Origin: Desulfobacteraceae bacterium
GTDB lineage: Bacteria > Desulfobacterota > Desulfobacteria > Desulfobacterales > DAOWNP01
NCBI GenBank assembly: GCA_030642545.1
Contig: DAOWNP010000168.1
Span: 1 to 5,753 of the forward strand
Direction of reading: 5' to 3'
DNA: 5,753 nucleotides
Part shown: piece after piece, positions 1 through 5,736 of the stretch
How positions within the stretch are numbered: the stretch's first letter is position 1
How the letters are laid out: every line of letters starts with the position of its first letter
The notes under the pieces: model-generated
Told to the model about the DNA's origin: nothing
Seen by the model: only the letters and a program-made list of their open reading frames with translations
Database searches by the model: none
Position numbers and translations under genes: made by a program

Positions 1-21
1 AAGAACTTTTAACCCTGGTTT

Positions 22-972
22 TTATTCAGGCATAGCTACTGATTTTGCAGCAGCTATTGCAGGGCTGAAAAAACCAGCTTGATTAATTAATTCACTGTTC
101 TCTAAATTATATTCAATCAGTTTTTTTTCATCTATATATATAATATCTGTTTTTTCATAATTTTGTTTTATTTGGTTTATATCATATTTTTCTTTTATCT
201 GTTCTCCTGTATAGATTTTTCTTAACTTTAAATTTTGTTTCTGTTGTAAAAATAAATCTATAGTATTTATTATATTCAAAGTTAATTGATTTTTATCTGT
301 TTCAATATTTTTTTTAAATATTTTAAAAAAAATCAGTTTATTATTGCTAAATATAAAAAGAGTTATACCCAAATCATCTCCTCCGAAGAAAGCAACGCAG
401 TTATCTTTTTTATTATCTTTATCTATAGCCTTACAGTATAAATTAAATTGATTTATACCTGCTGAATTTATTAATTTTACATCAAGATTTAATTTCTCAA
501 AAAAAGTTACATATTCATTTATAATATTTTTCAACCCAACAGAAACAAACAGCTGTTTTTCTCTATCAGGAGTATCTATAATAACTTCATATGAAACTAA
601 AAGATTATCCGCAGGCAGATTGTATTCTTTCCCGACCCGCCATGTAAGCATTTCAATAACTTCACTCTTTTTTTTAGGGATTTCTTTAAAATTATATATA
701 AAATATTTAATCACCGGATCTGGAAGAGATATGCCTGCTTTTTGAACTTTAGCACTATTCAAATCAAGAGAGAGAGCTGTTTTATTTAATTGTTCCCAAT
801 TAGTTATATTACTGGTTTTAAAAGAAGGAAATATAGTATTATCAAAAAGTTTTTTATATTTCATTGTATATATAAAAAAACCTGAATTATCTTTTTTTAT
901 ATATACAATCTTTAAAAACAAGCTATCTATTTGAATTCCTATAAATGTTTTTTGTGACTTTAATAATTTCAT
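22..972 (-). CDS. PilM-like actin-fold protein of a type IV pilus/secretion-type platform
   Basis: This 316-residue protein resembles PilM, the cytoplasmic actin-like protein that joins PilN at the inner-membrane platform of type IV pili (GspL is its type II secretion relative). It is somewhat shorter than typical PilM, about 350 residues. The N-terminus (10-24, IGIQIDSLFLKIVYI) matches the PilM opening GIDIGSSSVKVVEL. Residues 81-130 (ISLPDPVIKY, then a LTWRVGKEYNLP stretch) match the SHS2/1C region, and 193-217 matches the second phosphate region. Residues 300-312 (GFFSPAIAAAKSV) match the C-terminal PAFAVALGLA-type helix. No signal peptide or membrane segment is visible. The ATP-site residues look degenerate: Gln14 and Asp16 stand where Asp and Gly are usual, and Phe195 stands where Asp is usual in the second motif. 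The start is supported by AAGGG about 11 bases upstream (minus strand, near 982-987). The gene follows the FHA gene by 56 bases. Past its stop, an AGGG (13-16) about 12 bases from the edge suggests another gene starting just outside. The fold is fairly certain, the exact system less so. Confidence 0.72.
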   Translation of the reverse strand: MKLLKSQKTFIGIQIDSLFLKIVYIKKDNSGFFIYTMKYKKLFDNTIFPSFKTSNITNWEQLNKTALSLDLNSAKVQKAGISLPDPVIKYFIYNFKEIPKKKSEVIEMLTWRVGKEYNLPADNLLVSYEVIIDTPDREKQLFVSVGLKNIINEYVTFFEKLNLDVKLINSAGINQFNLYCKAIDKDNKKDNCVAFFGGDDLGITLFIFSNNKLIFFKIFKKNIETDKNQLTLNIINTIDLFLQQKQNLKLRKIYTGEQIKEKYDINQIKQNYEKTDIIYIDEKKLIEYNLENSELINQAGFFSPAIAAAKSVAMPE

Positions 973-1028
973 AAAAACTTCGCCCTTGTTTCTAAAGAAC
1001 CGGCCCCACTTATTTTTTACCTGTTTCT

Positions 1029-1724
1029 TTATAATATTTCTTTTATTATTAGCTGCATTTTTAAAGAACCAATCTCAATAATATCAAACTCTTTTAATTT
1101 TATATGCTTTTTTATTTTAATTCCATTTACCTTTGGTTTTATAAATCCATTTAAATAACTCAAATAATAAGCATTTGGCCTCTGACTGATAACTGCTGCT
1201 ATTTTACCTACAAAAAAACCTTTAACAACTACATCTGAATCCGGATTTTTACCAAATACTGTAATTTTTTTTTTAAGCAATTTGCTTTTTTGTTTTAAAG
1301 AAAGAAATGATAATGTTGCAATAGTTGGGACTTTACTAATTGATACATTCTTAAATAGTGATTTTTTTTTATCGGGATCAATTATCATGGTTTGTTCTAA
1401 ACTGTTTTCATCAGGTTCTATAGTTTTTTCCCAATCATCAAATTCAAAAAATAGAGTATGAGTACCAATTATAATAATATCACCATGTTTGAGGAAATGA
1501 TTTTTTACAGCTTTACCATTAACTCTTGATCCGTTTTTACTTTTAAGATCTGAAAAAAGAAAATTATCTCCAACTGTATCAATTTTTGCGTGAAATAATG
1601 AAATCCCTACACTATTGAGTATTATATTATTGGAACGATCTCTTCCAATACAAAGAGATTCTTTTTTATCTAATGTATGTTCAGAAAAAATTTCATCTGC
1701 AAGTTTTAATGTAACAAATGGCAT
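1029..1724 (-). CDS. Double FHA-domain protein (canonical FHA1, degenerate FHA2)
   Basis: This is a 231-residue cytoplasmic protein with two forkhead-associated domains, the fold that binds phosphothreonine. FHA1 (about 5-95) has the complete signature: Gly27-Arg28, Ser42-x-x-His45, Asn64-Gly65 and Asn69-Gly70. An acidic linker (about 95-125, with DDWEK and EPDENSLEQ) carries Thr112 in the context EQTMIIDPD. FHA2 (about 150-230) keeps the strand pattern and the final VNG (199-201), but Gly158-Lys159 replaces Gly-Arg. In the stretch GFFVGKIAAVI, Gly173 and Ala176 stand where the binding Ser and His should be. FHA2 is thus probably structural or a protein-interaction surface. The gene lies 8 bases after the phosphatase stop, so the two are probably translationally coupled. 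The natural role is reader or effector of the adjacent kinase/phosphatase pair, like Fha proteins of type VI secretion or GarA/OdhI. Two long A tracts lie in the coding strand (A9 at 1362-1370, A10 at 1265-1274). Confidence 0.88.
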   Translation of the reverse strand: MPFVTLKLADEIFSEHTLDKKESLCIGRDRSNNIILNSVGISLFHAKIDTVGDNFLFSDLKSKNGSRVNGKAVKNHFLKHGDIIIIGTHTLFFEFDDWEKTIEPDENSLEQTMIIDPDKKKSLFKNVSISKVPTIATLSFLSLKQKSKLLKKKITVFGKNPDSDVVVKGFFVGKIAAVISQRPNAYYLSYLNGFIKPKVNGIKIKKHIKLKEFDIIEIGSLKMQLIIKEIL

Positions 1725-1729
1725 AAATT

Positions 1730-1735
1730 TCCTTA
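1730..1735 (-). promoter_or_regulatory. Ribosome binding site overlapping the phosphatase stop codon
   Basis: The minus strand reads TAAGGA, with the phosphatase stop TAA forming the first half of the Shine-Dalgarno sequence, then AATTT and the ATG of the FHA gene. The fit to the anti-SD is good and the spacing (5 bases after GGA) is acceptable. A ribosome ending the phosphatase sits on the FHA initiation site, so translational coupling is likely. It also fixes the FHA start at 1724. Confidence 0.75.
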
Positions 1736-2593
1736 TTGCATATTTTTTTTCAAAAATTTTTTTTTAATTGCATTATTCATTCTACATATAAAATTTACAA
1801 ACCTGTTTTTATTTTTAATGGATTTAATATGTAGTACTATCACAGTAATATTATCTTCACCACCATATTTATTTGATAGAAATACAAGTTTTTCACATGC
1901 AATATTCGGTTTATACCTGTTTACTATATTTAATATCTCTTTTTGAGAAACCTTATCGCTTAAACCATCAGATGCAATAACTATAATATCATTTTTAAAA
2001 AATTTTAGCTGACATATATCTGCTTTTACTTTTTCTTCTATACCAATTCCTCTTGATAACATATGATCAAACTGAGCATCTAATTCTTTGCTGTCATCGG
2101 GATACATTTTTGCATGTTCAGCCTTTACTGTATGTGTAACAGAGATTAAATCTATATTATTGTCATGGATAAGATAAATCGGGCTGTCTCCTACATTTGC
2201 AGCAACAAAAGACAATTCGTTAAAATACACAGCAGAAACCGTTGTTCCCATTCCTCTAAAGGCAGGGGTTTTTTGAGACATATTATAAATTTTTTTATTA
2301 GATAAATTTATAGAAGATAGAAGATAATCGCATAAAAGCAGGTCTGTTAAAGAAGACAGGGCTTTATCTTTTGTTTTTGATTTATTTGATCTTTTAATCT
2401 CTTTTTCTATTTTTTTTATCTGGTCATCTATTGTATTAACAATAACTTTACTTGCAACTTCTCCTGCTCTGTGGCCGCCTACTCCATCTGCAACAATATA
2501 TAATTGAAGATCATCATTTATTAAAAAATTATCTTCATTATGTTTTCTTTTTTTACCTGTATCTGTTAACCCATACGAATCAATTATAGCCAT
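1733..2593 (-). CDS. PP2C-family Ser/Thr protein phosphatase (Stp1/PppA-like)
   Basis: This 286-residue metal-dependent protein phosphatase probably dephosphorylates the neighbouring kinase and its targets, in the cytoplasm (no signal peptide or membrane segment). The PP2C motifs occur in order: KHNEDN at 17-22 (Glu20, Asp21), DGVGGH at 36-41 (metal ligands Asp36, Gly37), GMGTT at 114-118, ANVGDSP at 132-138, ASDGLSD at 207-213 (Asp209), and GGEDNIT at 244-250 (Asp247, Asn248). All expected metal ligands are present, so it should be active. The frequent GDSR is GDSP here. A Lys/Glu-rich segment (about 60-78) sits between the second and third motifs. The C-terminal 30 residues are strongly basic (IKNKNRF, then IKKKFLKKN) and lie outside the catalytic fold. 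The length is slightly above the 240-260 of bacterial Stp proteins because of these two additions. It lies 19 bases after the kinase stop. No clear Shine-Dalgarno precedes the ATG, but the start fits because the N-terminal strand (IDSYGLTDTGKKRKHNEDN) is complete. Confidence 0.95.
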   Translation of the reverse strand: MAIIDSYGLTDTGKKRKHNEDNFLINDDLQLYIVADGVGGHRAGEVASKVIVNTIDDQIKKIEKEIKRSNKSKTKDKALSSLTDLLLCDYLLSSINLSNKKIYNMSQKTPAFRGMGTTVSAVYFNELSFVAANVGDSPIYLIHDNNIDLISVTHTVKAEHAKMYPDDSKELDAQFDHMLSRGIGIEEKVKADICQLKFFKNDIIVIASDGLSDKVSQKEILNIVNRYKPNIACEKLVFLSNKYGGEDNITVIVLHIKSIKNKNRFVNFICRMNNAIKKKFLKKNMQ

Positions 2594-2596
2594 AAT

Positions 2597-2619
2597 GTAT
2601 TAAGTATTAGTATTAAGTA
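2597..2619. repeat. Short tandem repeat (13-bp unit) across the kinase stop codon
   Basis: On the plus strand the 10-mer GTATTAAGTA occurs at 2597-2606 and again at 2610-2619, a 13-base unit present about 1.8 times. It covers the kinase stop codon (2613-2615) and most of the 19-base gap before the phosphatase. Removing one unit would leave the kinase stop unchanged and shorten the gap to 6 bases, so it looks like a small slippage duplication that widened the spacer. Confidence 0.6.
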
Positions 2620-5162
2620 GTTGAATTTTTTTTCAAAACCATAGAATCAATTTTTTTACCCATTAATTGTAAATGACGAGACAAGCTGCCTGCATTCTTA
2701 TAACGTTTATCAGGATTTTTTTCCAATGTCTTATTAATAATCAAAACAAGGGGTTTCATGATTTTAGGATTAAATCTTCTTGGATCGGGTTGTTTTACCT
2801 TCATTATTTGATGCATTAAGGCAGCAGGATTTTCACCTCTAAACGGAACTTTCCCGGTTAATAACTGATAAAGCATTACTCCTAAAGAAAATATATCACT
2901 TCTTCCATCTACTTTTGCACCAGATATTTGTTCAGGAGACATATAATAAGGAGTACCTTTTACTATACCTGTTTTAGTTTGAGATGTTGCAGTTATTTTT
3001 GCTATCCCAAAATCAGTTATTTTAATTTCCCCTGTTTTTAGCATCATAATATTGGCTGGTTTAATATCTCTGTGAACTATACCTTTTTTATGTGCATAAT
3101 CTAAACCATCTGCAATTTTTGATATAATATCAATCGTTTTTCTGATAGGAAACAAATTGTTTGCTTTTGTATATTTATAAAGGTTGTGCCCATCTAAAAA
3201 TTCCATGGCTATATATGCAATATCCTGATCTTCACCTGCATCATAAATAGTAACAATATTAGGATGTGATAATGTACCGGCACTTTCAGCCTCTCTAAAA
3301 AATTTTTCTTTCATTCTTTTAATTTCATCTAAATCTAAATCATCATCAAATTGAAAAGTTTTAATAGCTGTTGTTCTGTTTATCGTTGGGTCTTTGCCAA
3401 AATAAACAACTCCCATTGCACCTTTACCTATTATTTTTTTTATTTCATAACGACCTAAAGTTGGTTTTTCAGCAAGATCATCTATCAATTTGTCATTTAC
3501 ACCACTACTTGATTTTTTCCCATACATCATGCTTTCACTGGCTTTAAGCAGCTTTTTTTTCTTTTCAGAGATATCTTTATATTTTTTATCATATTGTTGA
3601 ATATAACCATACACCGAGGCTGCTTTATTATATTGTCTTTTTCTTTCATAGTCTAACCCCAGATTGTAAAGAACTTCTTTCATCTCTTTATTGACAGGAA
3701 CTCTTAAATATTTATCATAAGCAAGATCAAGCATCCCCTGATTTTGGAAAGATAGACCAAGCATTCTATTTGTTTCAGCAGATTCACCTTCAACTTTTTC
3801 TTTTCTATTTTCTACAATAAAAAAATTAATACTGATAATACCTATATATCCAATAAATATTTGTATCAATGGATATATAACAGGAACCCATAAGCCTTTG
3901 TAAACAAAAAAATATATTCCGGTTCCTATTAATCCTGTAGTTAAAAAAAGAAAAGTAGTTGCTGCCCAAAATGCTTTTAATTTTGGCATAAGCAAAATAA
4001 TTATAATTCCTATAATTAAAATAGAGATTATTTCAGCATATTTATGCCATGAGGTAAGGCAGATAAATTTTTTATTTATAATTGAGTTGACAATATTTGC
4101 TGAAAATTCACCAACAGACATTGACTTATCAATTGGAGTACCAATTGAATTCATAATACCGGATGCAGAAGCACTGAAAATAACTATTTTGTTTTTAAAA
4201 ATTTTAACTGGAATTTTATCATTTATTATATCAAAAAAACTGTAATGCTTAAAAGAATCTTTTGGACCTTTAAAAACAGATAAAATTTCAGTTTTATCTG
4301 TAGTGGGTATTTTAATAGATCCTAATCTAATTGATTTTCCTGGTTCTATAATTATTTTTTTGGGTGGAATATTAAGATAAGCTGCTGCAATACGAAGATT
4401 AAATGATAATATATATAGTCCGTTATATTCAATTATCAAAGCTTCTTTCCGTATAATTTTGTCAGGATCTTCATAAAGATTTATGTGACCTATTCCAGAT
4501 GAAGCATTTAAAAGCAGATCAATAGGAAGAATAATATCATTTGCTTTATAGGTTTTCCCATTGTAGAAATTATTTTTTTTAAGTAATGATTCTGATATAA
4601 GTCTCTTTTTATTAAATTGCTTTTTATTATTATTAAAAGCAGAGTTTTTTAAAATAACTGGAAGTATAATTTTCTTTGATTGTTTTATGGCATTTGCTAA
4701 CTTCTGATCACTGTTTAGTCTGTATCTGGCCTTTTTTATAGCTTTATACAAAGACCTTATTTCTTTGTTAGATGAACTGGTAGAAGGTAACTTTTGTGGC
4801 AAAAAAGATTCAAGATCATTAAGGAGTTTAAGCCCGCTTGATTCTTCAGGTTCACTATATATAAAACCAAGACCAATAATATTTGGCTTTCCCACATTGA
4901 TTTTATTTATTGCTTTTGCAATAACAGATCTTGGCCATGGCCACCTGCCAAGTCTTTCTATTGAATAATCATCTATATCTACTATAATAATTTCTTCTGG
5001 TTTTTTTTCTTCTTTTTCATATTTATTTAATTTCATTCGAACATCATAAAACTTGAGTTCTAAATTATTAATAAAATTAACATGTAATAATGCAAAGATT
5101 AAAAAAACCGCAGATACTAATATTCCCCATAACAGTGTTGCATTTTTTTTAAAAAAACCCAT
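2613..5162 (-). CDS. CHASE2-domain membrane Ser/Thr protein kinase with TPR-like linker
   Basis: This 849-residue Hanks-type kinase is fused to a CHASE2 sensor. TM1 is at about 10-31. The periplasmic CHASE2 domain (about 32-372) has the typical FYDVRMKLN start (38-46), VDIDDYSIERLGRWPWPR (61-78) and an IIGLGFIYSEP segment (95-105). Three closing membrane segments follow at about 375-393, 397-420 and 425-450, putting the C-terminus in the cytoplasm. Residues 463-530 look like two TPR-type helical repeats (LGLSFQNQGMLDLAYDKY; LYNLGLDYERKRQYNKAASVY). The kinase domain (571-832) is complete: glycine loop GKGAMGVV 579-586, Lys601 in AIK, Glu624, HRD 697-699 with Lys701 and Asn704, DFG 717-719, SPE 742-744 and Asp756. 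Thr724, Thr726, Thr729 and Thr731 in the activation loop are candidate autophosphorylation sites, as in PknB. The ATG has AGG (5170-5172) 7 bases upstream and the N-terminus runs straight into TM1. It probably phosphorylates the FHA protein or the pilus-like machinery in response to an unknown periplasmic signal. Confidence 0.95.
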   Translation of the reverse strand: MGFFKKNATLLWGILVSAVFLIFALLHVNFINNLELKFYDVRMKLNKYEKEEKKPEEIIIVDIDDYSIERLGRWPWPRSVIAKAINKINVGKPNIIGLGFIYSEPEESSGLKLLNDLESFLPQKLPSTSSSNKEIRSLYKAIKKARYRLNSDQKLANAIKQSKKIILPVILKNSAFNNNKKQFNKKRLISESLLKKNNFYNGKTYKANDIILPIDLLLNASSGIGHINLYEDPDKIIRKEALIIEYNGLYILSFNLRIAAAYLNIPPKKIIIEPGKSIRLGSIKIPTTDKTEILSVFKGPKDSFKHYSFFDIINDKIPVKIFKNKIVIFSASASGIMNSIGTPIDKSMSVGEFSANIVNSIINKKFICLTSWHKYAEIISILIIGIIIILLMPKLKAFWAATTFLFLTTGLIGTGIYFFVYKGLWVPVIYPLIQIFIGYIGIISINFFIVENRKEKVEGESAETNRMLGLSFQNQGMLDLAYDKYLRVPVNKEMKEVLYNLGLDYERKRQYNKAASVYGYIQQYDKKYKDISEKKKKLLKASESMMYGKKSSSGVNDKLIDDLAEKPTLGRYEIKKIIGKGAMGVVYFGKDPTINRTTAIKTFQFDDDLDLDEIKRMKEKFFREAESAGTLSHPNIVTIYDAGEDQDIAYIAMEFLDGHNLYKYTKANNLFPIRKTIDIISKIADGLDYAHKKGIVHRDIKPANIMMLKTGEIKITDFGIAKITATSQTKTGIVKGTPYYMSPEQISGAKVDGRSDIFSLGVMLYQLLTGKVPFRGENPAALMHQIMKVKQPDPRRFNPKIMKPLVLIINKTLEKNPDKRYKNAGSLSRHLQLMGKKIDSMVLKKNSTT

Positions 5163-5265
5163 ACGTTAACCTGATTAATATATTATATTTTTTGTTTATT
5201 AAAAAGCATTAGATTTTTTTGAGATTTAGATATAAAATTTTATAATATTTTAATTTAATATCAGA

Positions 5266-5292
5266 AATATCTTATGTAGATTATAAGATATT
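5266..5292. repeat. Perfect 10-bp inverted repeat with 7-base loop
   Basis: AATATCTTAT (5266-5275) and its exact reverse complement ATAAGATATT (5283-5292) are separated by GTAGATT. It is not followed by a T run on either strand, so it is unlikely to be an intrinsic terminator. It could be a dimeric regulator's operator. If the leftward promoter at 5302-5328 is real, it would instead be a hairpin at the very 5' end of the kinase operon transcript. One central G-C pair in each arm and 10 uninterrupted pairs make it stand out even against the AT-rich background. Confidence 0.55.
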
Positions 5293-5301
5293 ATAGAGTT
5301 G

Positions 5302-5328
5302 GTTATAACATCAACCATCAGATGTCAA
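5302..5328 (-). promoter_or_regulatory. Tentative leftward promoter for the kinase operon
   Basis: The minus strand has an exact TTGACA (5328-5323), then 15 bases, then TATAAC (5307-5302). The hexamers are good, but a 15-base spacer is short for sigma70. Transcription would begin near 5295 and give a leader of about 130 bases carrying the 10-bp hairpin. An exact TATAAT closer to the gene (5187-5182) has no recognisable -35. Confidence 0.3.
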
Positions 5329-5471
5329 AGCGAGTATGTATGGTCAAAATTAAAACTAAACCTGATATTATTTTTAGCAATAACATTGATAATATTATTG
5401 TTGTATTTAGAAATGAGGATAATCTTAATTTTATTAAATTAAGAACTATTGACAATGATATGATAATATAA
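5322..5471 (+). CDS. Possible small ORF, 49 codons, unrecognised
   Basis: An open frame runs from ATG at 5322 (alternative ATG at 5340) to TAA at 5469-5471. The frame is also open upstream back to a TAG at 5277-5279. The product begins MSKRVCMVKIKTKPDIIF and continues with an Asn/Ile/Asp-rich stretch ending in TIDNDMII. I recognise no family. In favour: the alternation of hydrophobic and charged residues looks protein-like, and a stop-free frame of about 190 bases is uncommon in DNA this AT-rich. Against: there is no Shine-Dalgarno before either ATG, and a hairpin and the -35 of a promoter fall inside it. It may be a decayed gene fragment or chance. Confidence 0.22.
   Translation: MSKRVCMVKIKTKPDIIFSNNIDNIIVVFRNEDNLNFIKLRTIDNDMII
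5423..5444. repeat. AT-rich hairpin, 9-bp stem and TATT loop
   Basis: TCTTAATTT (5423-5431) and AAATTAAGA (5436-5444) are perfectly complementary around a 4-base loop. With a single G-C pair, the stem would be weak as RNA. It lies directly upstream of the -35 element at 5449 and so could be an operator site for that promoter. It could also be a by-product of composition. Confidence 0.35.
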
Positions 5472-5477
5472 TATAAA
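5449..5477 (+). promoter_or_regulatory. Sigma70-like promoter TTGACA-N17-TATAAA
   Basis: There is an exact consensus -35 TTGACA at 5449-5454, a 17-base spacer, and TATAAA at 5472-5477 (five of six matches). This is the best promoter match in the window. The start point would be near 5484. The only downstream start with a good ribosome site is at 5746, so the leader would be about 260 bases. Confidence 0.5.
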
Positions 5478-5607
5478 ATAAATTATATTATATTATTTTC
5501 ACAATAACAATATAAAATTTAATTTAATTGATTTGATGTTTTCATCTGCGGTCTAAACAAAAAAAAGTAGCATATTCCCACAATAAAACTAAACTTTTAA
5601 ATAAAAA

Positions 5608-5617
5608 CAGATATCTG
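5608..5617. repeat. 10-bp palindrome CAGATATCTG
   Basis: A perfect 10-base palindrome lies in the intergenic region, between the two rightward promoter candidates. It could be a small operator or chance; no second copy was seen in the window. Confidence 0.25.
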
Positions 5618-5662
5618 CATTATTTATAACAATTTTAAATAAATATTAGATCTTTAATAGTT

Positions 5663-5677
5663 AAATCTTTTAGATTT
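5663..5677. repeat. Inverted repeat AAATCT-TTT-AGATTT abutting a -35 element
   Basis: Two perfect 6-base arms are separated by TTT. The right arm shares its last base with the TTGACT -35 candidate at 5677-5682. Its position suits an operator for the gene at 5746, but the arms are short and AT-rich. Confidence 0.3.
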
Positions 5678-5704
5678 TGACTAAAATACTTTATTCATTA
5701 GTAT
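5677..5704 (+). promoter_or_regulatory. Second, proximal rightward promoter candidate
   Basis: TTGACT (5677-5682) is followed after 16 bases by TAGTAT (5699-5704), which is 5/6 and 4/6 to consensus. It would give a conventional leader of about 35 bases before the gene at 5746. The TATAAT at 5720-5725 is too close to the Shine-Dalgarno to serve as a -10 for this gene. Confidence 0.35.
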
Positions 5705-5728
5705 CTTTAACATTATTTATATAATTTG

Positions 5729-5736
5729 AGAAGGAG
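5729..5736 (+). promoter_or_regulatory. Strong Shine-Dalgarno for the gene at 5746
   Basis: AGAAGGAG ends 9 bases before an ATG. It is the best ribosome-binding site in the window and the main reason to believe a gene begins at 5746. Confidence 0.7.

Noticed and set aside
4765..4968. 67-codon open frame on the plus strand
   Set aside because: It lies antisense inside the CHASE2 region of the kinase gene, which has strong domain evidence. It has no ribosome site or recognisable domain.
4060..5162. Reading the large N-terminal part of the kinase as a separate adenylate cyclase-type or transporter gene
   Set aside because: CHASE2 domains do occur on cyclases, but here the frame runs unbroken into a complete Hanks kinase, and the four membrane segments match CHASE2 topology.
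5182..5187. Exact TATAAT on the minus strand just before the kinase gene
   Set aside because: No -35-like hexamer 15-18 bases upstream, and the start would leave only about a dozen bases of leader. Such hexamers are frequent by chance here.
5266..5292. Inverted repeat as an intrinsic terminator
   Set aside because: The stem is AT-rich and no T run follows on either strand, and there is no gene ending nearby that needs it.
5350..5595. 11-base sequence TAAAACTAAAC present near 5350 and 5585
   Set aside because: Two short AT-rich copies without regular spacing; expected by chance and not a repeat array.
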